Below are positions 12,701-21,293 of a DNA stretch of 64,000 bases, one piece after another. This DNA is from Owenia fusiformis (lineage: Eukaryota > Annelida > Polychaeta > Sabellida > Oweniidae). The stretch spans positions 27,378,698 through 27,442,697 of the forward strand of contig CAIIXF020000007.1 of the NCBI GenBank assembly GCA_903813345.2. Reading direction: 5' to 3'. Positions within the stretch are counted from its first letter, which is position 1; every line of letters starts with the position of its first letter. A program made the translations under genes and the position numbers. The notes under the pieces were generated by a model that saw only the letters and a list, made by a program, of their open reading frames with translations, ran no database searches and was not told where the DNA came from.

Positions 12701-15700
12701 CAAGGGAGTCATTGAGGAGTTAGATCCCATACGTTATGTGGTGCATGGTGAGATCAACATTGTGGACGATGTTACTGTTGAGATCCTAGAGCTGCCTATT
12801 AGAACATGGACCCAGAACTACAAGGAGAGTGTACTAGAGCCAATGTTGCAGGGCACTGAGAAAGTACCTGCAGTTATTCAGTAAGTTTGGACAGAATGCT
12901 CTGGTTTGATCACCTTATAAGCCTCAGTCACATTTGCTCTACAGCAGCCAATGCTTCAAAATGAAAAACTTGTATATTTTGACCAGAATTGTAAATGTGA
13001 CAATATTTTTTTTTCATCTCTCATTTATTCCATTAGAATATATAAAAATACAATACAATATTATTGCCTACGTTTTTCATCATTGTCGGCAATATACAAA
13101 ACATGTCAAACTGGAAATAATGGAAATACAATAGATTAGGTCCATAATATGGATGGTGAAAAATGTTAGAGACCTTTGGGGGGTGACAATTTGCCGTACA
13201 CTTGTGAAAAATCATGTATAGAACACTGCAGTATACAATGCCTTGTTGCAGGGACTATAAGGAGTACCACACAGACACTACAGTGAAGTTCATTGTGAAG
13301 ATGGCTGCTGATAAGCTGGCTCAAGCTGAACACCAGGGTCTGCACAAATTCTTCAAGCTCACCACCACTATATCAACAAACAGTATGGTAAGTCATTTCA
13401 ATCTACAGTAAAACCTGTCTAAGTGGAACATCATTGGTTCATCTAATAAGTATTCCACTTATGAGGTGCACCATTTATAGAGGTACATTTAATATCAAAT
13501 CAGTTGGACTTGGGACTCTGAAAAGTGTTCTCACTGTATTTAACAGTGATACCATGACCACTACATGGTAAAAATAGCAAAATATGGGTTATTGTGGCAA
13601 TTTTATGAAATTACTCTAAAATTAGAAAACCAGTGATCACTAAAAACAGTCTGTGACATTTAGTATTTTAAATTGTACATTTGATTTATAATAATGTATT
13701 TTGCAGGTGTTGTTTGACCAAAATGGGTGCATCCGTCGATATGACAATGTCGTGGATATCTTAAAGGAGTTTTATGAACTAAGACTGGACCGTTACCAAA
13801 TTAGGAAAGATTACATGGAGGGCAGTCTTGCAGCAGAGTCCTTGAAGCTGGATAATCAGGCTCGCTTCATCATGGAGAAGATAGAGGGAACCATCAAAAT
13901 AGGTAAACTATAGGGGTTATGATTTATAGACCCTTATGTACCTTAAAATTTCATGTGTCTAATGCCTTATATGGATATAATAATGTTTTTGTAGGAAAGT
14001 AACAAAATCTTATACCTAACAAAAATATACCTTTTTGGAAGCTATATACCTTACTTTTTGAAGGCTCTCATAGTTCATGTTTTGAGTTACCTTATCTCCA
14101 TAGTCTCCCTCCAGTAGTTCCCCTTGTGTTCAAAGAGCTACCAGTCAGAGCACCTGGTTGAAAAATGGAAAATGACATTGGTCCTATTGATGAAAATCCA
14201 GTTACATTTATTTGACAATTTGGTATTGTATTCAATAAAGCAAAAATTGAGACTATCGATTTTTAACAAATAGATATTTGTTTAAGTATTAAAATATATA
14301 TCCTTGTGAACTTGTAACAAGATAGTATTTCCTTGACATGTAATTTCTATTTTTCTTTTGTACAGAAAATGTCCCAAAGAAGGAGATAGTTCAGATGTTG
14401 GTACGAAGAGGCTATGATCCTGACCCTGTTAAAGCCTGGAAGGAGGCACAGAATAAACTGGTAAGAACTGAAAAAATGAGGGTTGAATTTTTTTATTTAA
14501 TATTTATGGATGAAAAGTGTTCCCCAGGTACCCTGCACAACTCAAGTTTAGGTATTCACAAAAATTAAATATAATAAAAATATTTTCCCTTAAAATTCCT
14601 TTATGGTTTTATTATATTAATCTGAAATTGTCTCAACATCGACAAAACAAATGAAATCTCAGCCTTGGATAATGAAAACTTAGAATTAATTCAATACTTC
14701 TGGGGCAACCCTCGTACATCATATTGAGATTATATTTTTCTTATACAGGATGAGATTGAAGACAACGATCTCGATGAAAATGAATCTCAGTCAGCCACGA
14801 AAGGTGGACCAGACTTTAACTACATCCTCCAGATGGCTCTGTGGTGCCTAACAAAGGAAAAGAAAGATGAGTTATTGAAACAGCGTGACAACAAAGCTCA
14901 AGAACTGAGAGTTCTTCGTGATAAGACACCCAAGGATCTCTGGATGGAGGACCTGGATAATTTCAGCAAAGAACTGGTGGTTAGTACTTTTTGCAAGTTG
15001 TATTTTCCCTGTCCTTCCAAAACCAAATACCATATTTCCTTCATTTTACATGGCATAAGAAAGTACGGGGTGATAACCTGAGACTATATGGGTCTATACA
15101 CAAATAGTAGTACAGCTGAATTAGTGTGAACCAAATGCACAGTTTTAGTCATAGGCCAAACTGATCATGCTTATTGATTCTAGGTGATTGAAGAGCAGCA
15201 GAAAGCAGAAGAGGCTGCATCACTGGCTGGACTTAAGGTTCCCAAAGGGACAAAGGGTGGCAGAGCTAAGCCCAAGAAGTTTGCCATTGAGCAGACCATG
15301 GCCTCACCATATGGCCGTAGAGTTGTGCCTATCATAGACTCTAATCTCAGACAGAAAGGAGAAAAAGAGGCTATCAGGAAACAGAAGAAAAAGGTAATTT
15401 ATGGCACATTTTCTTCGTGCAATATTTTCGACATCTTGTGCTGCTGGGTTGGCAGGCGCATCACAGAACTTGCATCAAAATTCTAAGGAGGCCACTTCCC
15501 TTAACTTCGAAATTTACAAAGAGGTTTTGGGTTTATTGGGTAAATTACTTGGCGCCCATTTTGAATTTTTCGATTAAAAAGGGGATATTTATCACTGTGT
15601 GCCTTGTTTGTATGTGCTGCATATCATTAACTATTTGCAATCAAATTGCAAGCTTATTAAGAAGCTATATTGTCCAGTATTTTGTAATGTTTTCTTCAAT

Positions 15701-18700
15701 ACATCAAAAAAGTAGTAGTCATAAAATCAAACTATAGGAATGATAGTGTTGTAAATAAAGGGGATTTATTGTACTTTAAAGAGAGAATCAGATATAGCTA
15801 GCAGGCTAAACAAAAAATTGTTTCAATTTTAGAATATTTTTGGCTCCTGTCATTCCTTGTCATGCCTATTTTCTAAAAATCACAAAAGTGCATACTTTAT
15901 TCCAGGAAAACTAAAGATTTTTTCAATAATGAATTATATTTATATAAGAATGGTTACCATTCTTATTATTTGAGAGAATTTAAACATTTTTCACTCATTT
16001 TTCCACTTTGAATCATTAATAACTTCACCAATTTAAAACATATTGTGAATCTTTTGGGAGATATTGTATTTGATATTGTAAGGAATAGATTGGTAAGTCA
16101 ATTATACATGTTGCTTGTAATTTTGTCACCCCCTATAGATCAGATTCTGCCTTTAAATAAATTTAATATTCTCTAGGATAAAACTGTCAAGACGGGTGAT
16201 GATCTGTTTAACGGGTTGGACGACGACGATGACAAAAGTGATACAAAGTCTATGGTGTCCCTTGCAGACAGAATAGGTGGCAGCCCAAAATTATTGGAAG
16301 AGGGTATGACTGAGATTTTTAGTTCAAGAAAGAACTTTTCTACTCTCTCATGTGTACATAGAGACTCCACAGTGATGATTAGTGAACTGAGTCAGTTTGA
16401 GTCTAATGACTTTAACATTAATTCAAGGATAGCTCAAATACAGAGCAAAGACATTCAGCATGTCAATGATCACAATATCAGAGAAATACCCTTACACCAA
16501 GTGCCTGCACATTGCATTGACATAAGTGCAAAACTGAAGTATGAAAATTCTGTTTTATTCAAAGCTGAAAACCAAATGATTTTTAATCAGAGGACTTTGC
16601 CATTTAAACTTAATAGGTCAGGGAACATGTTGTTGAAAGCAAGAAGATTGCTTTTATGTGTGACAAAAGTTCTATGACTAGGTGATCTGGTAGTCATATT
16701 AGTTGCAGTTATTTCACACACAATGCTTAGATGGAACATATTGCAGTATTGTTTACTGTGCAGTTTATGTGCAATTGAATAAACTTTTTAACGATACGCA
16801 ATTCTTAGAGAGTTACTATTCCTAGTCCAGAAATGATTTGTATGTTTATTTCTTGACTGAAATTGGCAGGCACAGCCTCAAACATTTAAAGGCTAACTAT
16901 GTTATAAATTCAAATGTATTACATCATTGTATTAAAAGTAAATTACTAAATAATTCAAAAATCTTCCATACTTCCAGCCAAAAAAGCCAAGAAGCAAACA
17001 TCAATCAAAGACGCCTTTAAAAAGGCAGAGCCCAAAAAGCCCAAATCACCAAAAAAGAGCCCTAAGGGTAAAAAGAAGGGGGGCAAGAAGCGTAACCCTT
17101 GGAGCAGCGATGAGGATATCAGTGATGGCCTGTCCGACTCAGATGATGAAGAAGATATGGTTGTTATACCAAGAGAGAAAGCTGCAGGAGCAAGAAAAGC
17201 GGCTACAGGTAGAATAGAATGTTTCTCATTGTCCAAACCTTGCTCAGCTGAATTGTTAGTCACTTTCACTTTAATCACTTTCAACAAGTACTTCATATAT
17301 TTATATTTAGTTTTCACATGTAATATACAAAAACCTGCGAAAAAACTTGTAACCTGTAAAACCTGCGAACAGGGAATGCTCTTGGGACTGAAGGAAGGTT
17401 TCCTTGTTCAGAGGTTTTCCCTATAGAGAGGGGCCGCATTTTCAGCAAACTCAAAGTTGCCGAATAAGCATATTTGTATATATATTGATTGATTGTACAA
17501 ATGCCGGCTCCATACTTGGTTATGTCTCCTCATGTTGATTTTAGCTGCTGCTAGCGTCTGATGATTAGTTGATGTAATTATTGATATGATGTGTAGAGAT
17601 ATATTGCTAAGAACTGAATTTCAAGTTTCATCAAGTGATATAAAATGGGGTTGATGTCATTGATAATCTAGAAGTTGAATCAGTAAAAGTTTTAAAGAGA
17701 CTTGGCTCAACATGACCATGTACTTATCTCTCCATAAAACAATGTGTCAGTCCCTAGATTATCACTACTGATTTGATGCAATTAGGTTTTTGAAAGGAAG
17801 AATTAGTGTCATGATAATAAGAAACAAACATATTAGTTTTAAATAAATCAGGGTAATTAACAGTAGGTGGGATGCTACTTGATGTAAACAATTGGCTTAT
17901 CTTAATCTCAATCATATTAATCCAAGCTTTTTATATTCAGATATTGGCTTGAAACTTTCACACCTCTGAAAAATAATGGAATATACAGTGTCACCAATAT
18001 TCCATATTCCTTGTTCACAGGTGAATTTTCATAATTTGCCCCAAAATAGTGTTCCTTGTTCCCTGTTCACAGGTTTTCCCTACAGAGAGGGTCCGTTAAC
18101 ATGTAAGTCAATGGAAAAATATTTGGTTCTTTTGAAAAGCATTCCTTGTTCATAGGTTTTCCCTACAGAGAGGTATTCCATCGGACAGGTTTTACTGTAA
18201 TCTTATTGTAAATGTATTTATGACTATGATACATGTAATCTATGACTGTAATCTATTGTGCGAAATAGTGTACTGTACTCCAGTAACTGATACATCATAC
18301 CACTTAGGTATTGTCTCATTACTGAAGGGATACAGGGAAAAATGCTGCCTAAGTATCCTCATATTACTGAAGTGTTTTTTATTTCTAGCCAAAAAGACAT
18401 ACAATTATGACTCTGATTCGGCGTCTGATGATGAAGATGATCTTCTCCCTAACAAGGCTGCAGACAAAGACTCTGACAGTGATGGCCCTAAGTACGATCA
18501 CATCTCCAGTGACGATGAATCATTCCATGTTGCCCCAAAGAAACAGTGAGTTTCATCACAATAAGATCTATATTCTAATGCCAATACACTTGTTCTCATG
18601 GAAAGATCTTCCATCTATATGTCTTCAACTCTTAAAAAGGATTCCGAAACATTATCTTTTTGAGTGTTCTCTGCAAATGAATTTATATATCTTTATCTTA

Positions 18701-21293
18701 TTCATTCAAAAATGATTACATTTCCTTTTCAGAATGACTTCAATTCACTATTTTATGCAACCCTGTTTATTATATTAATGCAGTTTGCTAAAATTCCAAC
18801 AATTAGTTAGTAACTAATTATTCAATTTTCAATTGAGCAATCGAATCCGTGACTACATGACTCCAGGCACTTTATATCATACTAGAATTTGCAAGAGAAA
18901 TATCACCTAATTATTACATAATTGTACTCCAGGGCTCCAAAGAAGGCTGCTATGGACTTCTCAGACAGCGAGGATAGCTCTCCCAAAAATGGTTGGTATC
19001 TCAGAGCTAATTTTGTTTAAAAAAGTTACAAGATAATTATTATGATTTTTCATTCTACTCAAGGATTACATCTCCAAATATAAATGGTATCAATGTTATC
19101 TTTCGAAGGCATTGTACCATTGTCGTAAATATGTTATCAAACACCGTCCTTGACATTTCATAAATAACTGCAAATAAACCTCAAATGTGAATTTGATCAA
19201 CCTCATATCAGCAATTTGAAGTATCAGCAATTATGATAAAAAGAAGATCATATAAAATCCCTAAAACATAATTTTAACATCATTATCAACTTTGATCGCT
19301 GCCTTGTATTTGTGTAAATTCTTTTTTTATTTTATTTAAAAAGATGATAACAATAATGTTCATGTATTAATGGTTTTCCAGCTGCCCCTGTTAGTGATAG
19401 CGATGACTCCTATAAGGAGCCACCTAAGAAGGAACCAGCCAAGAAGAAGACACTTGGAAAGAAAGTGACAGCTGTTGGAGACAAAAAAAGTATGTCAAAT
19501 AATATAAACTTGTTTGCAAGTTTTCTCATTGGTGTTGAATCAGTGAACATTAAAACCTGGTTGATTGGAATGCCCTTGGTTCTAACTAAAGTGTTCCATT
19601 TATGAGGTGTTTCACTTAGTTTCAATTGCAATTAACATTACTCAATGAGTCTCTTGACTTTGAAGTGTTCGACAGATATTTTCAACTTGATATAATCTAC
19701 TGTATTCACCATTCAGCCTCAATATTTAATTCAGGCAAAATACTTCATAAAGTCTAATTGAATACATATGAACTTCTTCCTTTGCAGGTAAAGCAGCAGA
19801 CCCAAAACAGCCGAGTATATTCGCAGCTATGAGTAAGTCTAAGCCTAAGCCTGTGGAATCCAGTCAGTCCACTAACGGAACAAAATCAGACTCTGAACCT
19901 GAGGGACCTGATGACCTTTGGGCCAGAATTTCAAAACCTAAAGATGGTACGGATTTTAGTTTCATTATTTGTCTCTTGATTATTTGTACAATTGGATGAC
20001 ACGTGTATGAATTAACAATAAAGGTTCATGAATGTAAACATATTACAGTATCTAAGTAGTGATAGATGTCGCCTCGAGCTGTCAATCTTGTTTGAGCCTC
20101 GTCATAGGAAAACCGGTCTTATCACAAAAATTTAAATTGTGCTACAGAGCCAAAAATGTGCCCAAGATTAAGAGGAAAATGTGCTAAATTCAAATTCGTC
20201 TTTTTTGTATTTTTCACACATCAAAAACATCAAAACATTGAAAAAATCTTTGATAAGACCCCTTTACCTGTGGACTGGCTCATTTCATGAGGTCAATTAT
20301 CTCAGGATTATTACTCAGAGTTGATTCAGTTGATAACATCTGTTTTAGTATCTTAATGATGGGATTCATTCTGGGACTTGGTAGTAACAGTTGGTCACTG
20401 GGCTGCCTCAAAGAGGATTTTATAATGTCACCACCACAAGTGGGACATATTGTTATGGACTCACTTTTTTGTGTTTGGTATTTGGTGGTCAGTGTATGGT
20501 GTCTGTAACAATGGACAGTGATGACATTTTGCATGTTAATGCCTGGTATATAAATATCTTATTTTATATTTGTAGATAAGCCTTTGGCTGCTAAACCTGC
20601 ACCAAAAGCTAAAAAACCAAAGTTGGACTCAGACATTGATATTTCCGACTTCTCAGATGATGATAAACCGGCACCTAAGAAAGCTGCCCCCAAGAAACCT
20701 GCTGCCACTAAGAAACCCAAATCAAATGATGAGCCAAAGCCTAAGAAAAAAGCTGCTCCCAAGAAAAGACCAAAGAAGATGGATTCCGATGATTCTGATG
20801 ACTTTGCTCCTAAAAAGAAATCCAGTGCAGCGGCTGCAAAGGTAACAAACCTTTGTGTAAAATATATCCATTAACTTTCGTTTCTGGAAATTGTTTGTGT
20901 AGAAGTCAAATCATTAAAATTAAACTTTAAAAAAGTGCAAGTAGTTTTTAGCTTACTTACTTAGTTTTACTGCTTACTTGGAAAGACATTTTTTCAATGT
21001 AAGTTACACATCAAATTCATTATAAATTGAAAATATTTGAGGTTACTGTATTTAGGATGAGAATTATAGGTATTCAAAGTCACATTAAATATGTTTCAGG
21101 TTTTGATTGTTTGTATAAGTAATTCAATAATTTGATATTGCAGAAAAAGCGCAAGGCAGACAGTGAAAGTGAAAGTGACTTTGATGGAAGCGATGATATG
21201 GACATTGTGCCAGTTGTCCCTAGAGGAGGTGGCCGAGCCAGAGCTGCTGTCAAATACAACTTTGATGACTCTGACGGGGACAGTGACTTCTAG
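715..21293 (+). CDS. TOP2: DNA topoisomerase II gene (5' partial), 33 exons traced
   Basis: ATP-dependent type IIA topoisomerase of the nucleus: it passes one DNA duplex through a transient double-strand break in another. Exons were joined by GT-AG sites, phase and similarity to animal TOP2. Using one exon of each duplicated pair, the frame closes exactly (1,575 codons plus stop), starting at the N-box; roughly the first 90 residues lie upstream of the window. Domains in order: GHKL ATPase (exons 1-6), transducer with QTK loop (7-8), TOPRIM (9-13), winged helix with active-site Tyr (14-17), tower and coiled-coil gate (18-23), and a Lys/Ser/Asp/Glu-rich tail (24-31). Estimated full length is about 1,665 residues, close to vertebrate TOP2B. 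The residue matching human TOP2A Met762 (drug pocket) is Gln, as in TOP2B. Two exon pairs (7a/7b, 14a/14b) and a read-through of exon 24 suggest several isoforms. Confidence 0.97.
935..962 (+). repeat. Acceptor-linked repeat, 3' fragment (copy 1)
   Basis: Only the end of the family (TTGACATTTTGCATG then TTAATGCCTTGT). Lies 36 bp before TOP2 exon 2. Confidence 0.7.
999..1144 (+). CDS. TOP2: TOP2 exon 2: ATPase G1 box
   Basis: Contains [10 protein letters not shown], the GHKL glycine motif that contacts the nucleotide, then LLTSSNY and KKVTG. Acceptor ..cttttaag, donor GTGAGG. A fragment of the acceptor-linked repeat ends 36 bp upstream. Confidence 0.95.
1201..1220 (+). repeat. Poly-G run of about 20
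   Basis: An uninterrupted G tract 57 bp into a TOP2 intron, G-quadruplex prone and likely length-variable. Confidence 0.9.
1382..1479 (+). CDS. TOP2: TOP2 exon 3: ATP-lid glycine loop
   Basis: Encodes [14 protein letters not shown], the P-loop-like ATP lid of the TOP2 ATPase, followed by TKFTVET. Phase 1 in, 0 out; donor GTACAG. Confidence 0.95.
1767..1982 (+). CDS. TOP2: TOP2 exon 4: ATPase domain
   Basis: [12 protein letters not shown].. through RRAYDIA and NGKKLP, matching the second half of the GHKL fold and its link to the transducer. Donor GTGAGT; 72 codons, phase 0 at both ends. Confidence 0.95.
2099..2272 (+). CDS. TOP2: TOP2 exon 5: start of transducer
   Basis: [12 protein letters not shown].. 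to FVNSIATTK, the start of the transducer (S5-type) fold. The motif [15 protein letters not shown] is strongly conserved in eukaryotic TOP2. Phase 0/0. Confidence 0.95.
2479..2593 (+). repeat. Acceptor-linked repeat (copy 2), near full length
   Basis: Begins TGTCATCACC, with TTGTTATAGTCTCCAAC in the middle and CTGTAACAAATGGCAG..TGACATTTTGCATG near the end. The 5' TGTCACCACC and the later GGTGGTGACA are inverted repeats. Ends 22 bp before TOP2 exon 6. Confidence 0.85.
2616..2717 (+). CDS. TOP2: TOP2 exon 6: K-loop
   Basis: [13 protein letters not shown].. then VVKKKNKGG, the Lys-rich K-loop that senses DNA in the N-gate cavity. 34 codons, phase 0/0. A copy of the acceptor-linked repeat ends 22 bp before the acceptor. 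Confidence 0.95.
3117..3254 (+). CDS. TOP2: TOP2 exon 7a: QTK loop, canonical version
   Basis: 46 codons, [16 protein letters not shown].. with FDSQTKENM. The QTK loop Lys contacts the ATP gamma-phosphate and links hydrolysis to gate movement. It corresponds to about residues 356-401 of human TOP2A and is nearer the usual animal sequence than exon 7b, keeping Asp before SQTK. Splice sites (..tgcatgtag, GTAATC) are intact. Phase 0/0. Confidence 0.95.
3514..3651 (+). CDS. TOP2: TOP2 exon 7b: duplicated QTK-loop exon
   Basis: Same 46-codon segment as exon 7a, 259 bp downstream: [16 protein letters not shown].. with FGSQTKEHM. 34 of 46 residues match 7a, while about 20 of the matched codons differ silently, so both copies look old and selected. 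No stop; acceptor ..ctgccatcag and donor GTAAAA are intact. Best read as a mutually exclusive alternative. Joining both would keep frame but duplicate the loop. Confidence 0.92.
3857..4318. mobile_element. hAT-type MITE in TOP2 intron
   Basis: 462 bp with inverted ends TAGGGGTGAGACGA / ..TCGTCTCACCCCTA and an exact 8-bp target duplication GTATTAAG on both sides (3,849-3,856 and 4,319-4,326). Inside are many GATTCGAGTC-like subrepeats. No transposase. Confidence 0.88.
4449..4605. mobile_element. Short TIR element (CAGGCCCATAGCCAG ends)
   Basis: About 157 bp with ends CAGGCCCATAGCCAG / CTGGCTACAGGTCTG. A relative is at 37,875-37,998. Non-coding. Confidence 0.75.
4646..4784 (+). CDS. TOP2: TOP2 exon 8: end of transducer
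   Basis: [16 protein letters not shown].. to [12 protein letters not shown], the long helix and linker between the ATPase region and the DNA gate. Phase 0 in, 1 out; donor GTATTG. Confidence 0.95.
5080..5237 (+). CDS. TOP2: TOP2 exon 9: TOPRIM catalytic Glu
   Basis: Contains [11 protein letters not shown] (the TOPRIM Glu that binds Mg2+) and [13 protein letters not shown], the nucleic-acid-facing PLRGK motif. Phase 1 in, 0 out. Confidence 0.97.
5598..5834 (+). CDS. TOP2: TOP2 exon 10: TOPRIM DxDxD
   Basis: [18 protein letters not shown].. with [14 protein letters not shown], the acidic triad that holds the catalytic metal ions. 79 codons, phase 0/0; donor GTATTT, which recurs as a near copy 44 bp downstream. 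Confidence 0.97.
5934..6127. mobile_element. Short TIR element (CAGTGATCTCC ends)
   Basis: Ends CAGTGATCTCC / GGAGATCACTG; interior repeats GCACCCACTT in both orientations. A diverged relative is at 8,971-9,147. Confidence 0.75.
6320..6428 (+). CDS. TOP2: TOP2 exon 11: TOPRIM/DNA-gate
   Basis: [20 protein letters not shown].. to VKYYK, conserved in eukaryotic TOP2. Phase 0 in, 1 out. Confidence 0.95.
6998..7107 (+). CDS. TOP2: TOP2 exon 12: GLGTST motif
   Basis: [14 protein letters not shown].. through [10 protein letters not shown], a hallmark of the TOP2 DNA gate. Phase 1 in, 0 out; donor GTATGT, followed 16 bp on by a degenerate acceptor-linked repeat. Confidence 0.96.
7124..7212 (+). 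repeat. Acceptor-linked repeat (copy 3), degenerate
   Basis: Starts TGTCACAACCACAAAGTGG, 16 bp after the TOP2 exon 12 donor; the second half is decayed but keeps GTGGTGACAT. Confidence 0.6.
7449..7541 (+). CDS. TOP2: TOP2 exon 13
   Basis: [18 protein letters not shown].. to LGMPD. 31 codons, phase 0/0, donor GTTAGT. It must splice to either exon 14a or 14b. Confidence 0.95.
8032..8146 (+). CDS. TOP2: TOP2 exon 14a: TOPRIM/winged-helix junction, canonical
   Basis: [16 protein letters not shown].. then [10 protein letters not shown], ending in MVD plus one base: 115 bp. It corresponds to about residues 691-729 of human TOP2A. Keeps the common LTYNDFIN motif. Phase 0 in, 1 out; donor GTAAGC. 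Confidence 0.95.
8971..9147. mobile_element. Diverged relative of the CAGTGATCTCC element
   Basis: AGGTGTTCTCTTCAGCATTA.. to TGAGAAAAAATCTTGAAGAG matches the element at 5,934-6,127. It lies in the intron between alternative exons 14a and 14b. Confidence 0.6.
9240..9354 (+). CDS. TOP2: TOP2 exon 14b: duplicated junction exon
   Basis: Same segment and length (115 bp) as 14a, 1,093 bp downstream: [16 protein letters not shown].. then [10 protein letters not shown]. 27 of 38 residues match 14a; differences sit in the first half, and the last 19 residues are identical despite silent codon changes. Acceptor ..caccttcag and donor GTAAGA are intact. As 115 is not a multiple of 3, using both would shift the frame, so the pair must be mutually exclusive in productive mRNA. 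Confidence 0.93.
9959..10080 (+). CDS. TOP2: TOP2 exon 15: winged helix
   Basis: [17 protein letters not shown].. to [16 protein letters not shown] contacts the cleaved DNA segment. The Gln in AEQSAY occupies the human TOP2A Met762 / TOP2B Gln778 place. Phase 1 in, 0 out. Confidence 0.97.
10445..10593 (+). CDS. TOP2: TOP2 exon 16: catalytic Arg-Tyr
   Basis: [19 protein letters not shown].. and [10 protein letters not shown]. The Tyr in SPRYIFT forms the covalent 5'-phosphotyrosine link to DNA; the Arg before it assists. Phase 0 in, 2 out. Confidence 0.98.
10822..11929 (+). mobile_element. hAT transposon relic with BED-finger-like remnant
   Basis: 1,108 bp in a TOP2 intron. Ends TAAGGGTCTAACGG / ..CCGTGAGAGCCCTA are imperfect inverted repeats flanked by an exact 8-bp duplication CTTATTTC (10,814-10,821 and 11,930-11,937). 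The ORF at 10,965-11,147 contains [16 protein letters not shown] and [13 protein letters not shown], resembling a BED zinc finger (W..FGF..C..C) of hAT transposases. The rest of a transposase is missing. Inside, two diverged direct copies begin AGATCAGAG (11,174 and 11,297). Confidence 0.8.
10965..11147 (+). pseudogene. BED zinc-finger fragment of hAT transposase
   Basis: 61-codon ORF inside the hAT relic. The Trp, the FGF and the LC of QLCK fit the BED finger; its C-terminal His/Cys half and the catalytic domain are absent. A dead remnant or a first exon whose partners were deleted. Confidence 0.5.
12060..12291 (+). CDS. TOP2: TOP2 exon 17: tower start, DNA-bending Ile
   Basis: [20 protein letters not shown].. 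with [10 protein letters not shown]; the Ile of EGIGTGW is the residue that intercalates and bends the gate DNA in TOP2 structures. Phase 2 in, 0 out. Confidence 0.96.
12379..12502 (+). repeat. Acceptor-linked repeat (copy 4)
   Basis: Shares TTGTTATAGTCTCCAAC, TGTGGATGG and GGTGGTGACATTTTG..TGTTAATGCC. Sits inside a TOP2 intron, 178 bp from the next acceptor. Confidence 0.8.
12681..12880 (+). CDS. TOP2: TOP2 exon 18: tower domain
   Basis: [20 protein letters not shown].. then [12 protein letters not shown], the tower strand region. Phase 0 in, 2 out; the next exon completes Gln (ca|g). Confidence 0.95.
13252..13387 (+). CDS. TOP2: TOP2 exon 19: tower
   Basis: [17 protein letters not shown].. 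to TISTNSM, conserved tower segment. Phase 2 in, 0 out. Confidence 0.95.
13405..13550. repeat. ACAGTAAAACCTG-type repeat
   Basis: ACAGTAAAACCTGTCTAAGT.. and related segments GTGGAACA / TGTTCCAC. Relatives occur at about 17,390-17,430, 18,050-18,200, 19,550-19,625, 35,500-35,560, 40,550-40,650 and 47,478-47,640. Confidence 0.6.
13707..13902 (+). CDS. TOP2: TOP2 exon 20: coiled-coil gate arm
   Basis: [20 protein letters not shown].. to [11 protein letters not shown], helical arm leading to the C-gate. Phase 0 in, 1 out. Confidence 0.95.
14366..14460 (+). CDS. TOP2: TOP2 exon 21: C-gate
   Basis: [20 protein letters not shown].. then PVKAWKEAQ, conserved C-gate region. Phase 1 in, 0 out. Confidence 0.95.
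14749..14979 (+). CDS. TOP2: TOP2 exon 22: C-gate
   Basis: [20 protein letters not shown].. then the conserved [14 protein letters not shown] and the second coiled-coil helix ([10 protein letters not shown]). I place the donor at GTTAGT after 14,979; a weaker GTGGTT three bases earlier would remove one Val without changing frame. Confidence 0.9.
15184..15393 (+). CDS. TOP2: TOP2 exon 23: end of core
   Basis: [18 protein letters not shown].. to RKQKKK; matches the vertebrate segment that closes the conserved core and enters the tail. 70 codons, phase 0/0. Confidence 0.92.
15405..15612. mobile_element. Truncated relative of the 58.4-59.2 kb element
   Basis: Shares CTTGTGCTGCTGGG.., GGTAAATTACTTGGC.. 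and GATATTTATCACTGTGTG with the copy at 58,398-59,240, but lacks the middle. Begins just after the TOP2 exon 23 donor. Confidence 0.65.
16177..16303 (+). CDS. TOP2: TOP2 exon 24: start of C-terminal tail
   Basis: [19 protein letters not shown].. to KLLEE plus one base. The donor GTATGA fits the phase needed by exon 25 (joins as [11 protein letters not shown]). The frame stays open past this donor to a stop at 16,675-16,677, raising the option of a longer alternative last exon. Confidence 0.88.
16304..16783 (+). CDS. TOP2: Possible alternative last exon of TOP2 (read-through of exon 24)
   Basis: If the exon 24 donor is skipped, 123 further codons stay open in the TOP2 frame ([20 protein letters not shown].. 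to LLLCVTKVL) and stop at 16,675-16,677. AATAAA follows at 16,778-16,783. A run this long is unlikely by chance in such AT-rich DNA. The predicted isoform would keep the catalytic core but lose the [18 protein letters not shown] basic blocks and the acidic tail. Inference only; I recognise no family in the added peptide. Confidence 0.4.
16978..17208 (+). CDS. TOP2: TOP2 exon 25: basic tail, likely nuclear localisation
   Basis: [20 protein letters not shown].. and [19 protein letters not shown]. The [10 protein letters not shown] and KKRNPWS blocks match vertebrate KKQTTLAF and KKRNPWSD; clustered Lys suggests a nuclear localisation signal. Phase 1 in, 1 out. Confidence 0.92.
18389..18545 (+). 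CDS. TOP2: TOP2 exon 26: acidic tail
   Basis: [20 protein letters not shown].. to HVAPKK, Ser-Asp-rich with many possible CK2 sites. Phase 1 in, 2 out. Confidence 0.88.
18933..18991 (+). CDS. TOP2: TOP2 exon 27: acidic tail, micro-exon
   Basis: 59 bp: [19 protein letters not shown]. Phases fit exon 26 and exon 28 exactly; donor GTTGGT is weak. Confidence 0.82.
19382..19489 (+). CDS. TOP2: TOP2 exon 28: tail
   Basis: [20 protein letters not shown].. to AVGDKK. Alternating basic and acidic residues, low complexity. Phase 1 in, 1 out. Confidence 0.86.
19788..19946 (+). CDS. TOP2: TOP2 exon 29: tail
   Basis: [20 protein letters not shown].. to [10 protein letters not shown]. Phase 1 in, 1 out; donor GTACGG. 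Confidence 0.85.
20425..20546 (+). repeat. Acceptor-linked repeat (copy 5)
   Basis: TGTCACCACCACAAGTGGG to GATGACATTTTGCATG and TTAATGCCTGG; ends 29 bp before TOP2 exon 30. Confidence 0.85.
20576..20841 (+). CDS. TOP2: TOP2 exon 30: Lys/Pro/Ala and Asp/Ser-rich tail
   Basis: [20 protein letters not shown].. with repeated APKK motifs and SDDSDDF acidic clusters, reminiscent of histone-H1-like chromatin-binding tails. 266 bp; an acceptor-linked repeat ends 29 bp before it. Confidence 0.9.
21144..21293 (+). CDS. TOP2: TOP2 last exon 31 and stop
   Basis: [20 protein letters not shown].. ending [14 protein letters not shown] and TAG at 21,291-21,293. The end resembles the vertebrate TOP2 terminus (KYLEESDEDDLF). 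Confidence 0.95.
   Translation, partial: KKRKADSESESDFDGSDDMDIVPVVPRGGGRARAAVKYNFDDSDGDSDF

Noticed and set aside
18220-18388. Upstream extension of TOP2 exon 26 as coding
   Set aside because: About 56 open codons before the acceptor with hydrophobic, non-conserved content; exon phases fit only the spliced form.
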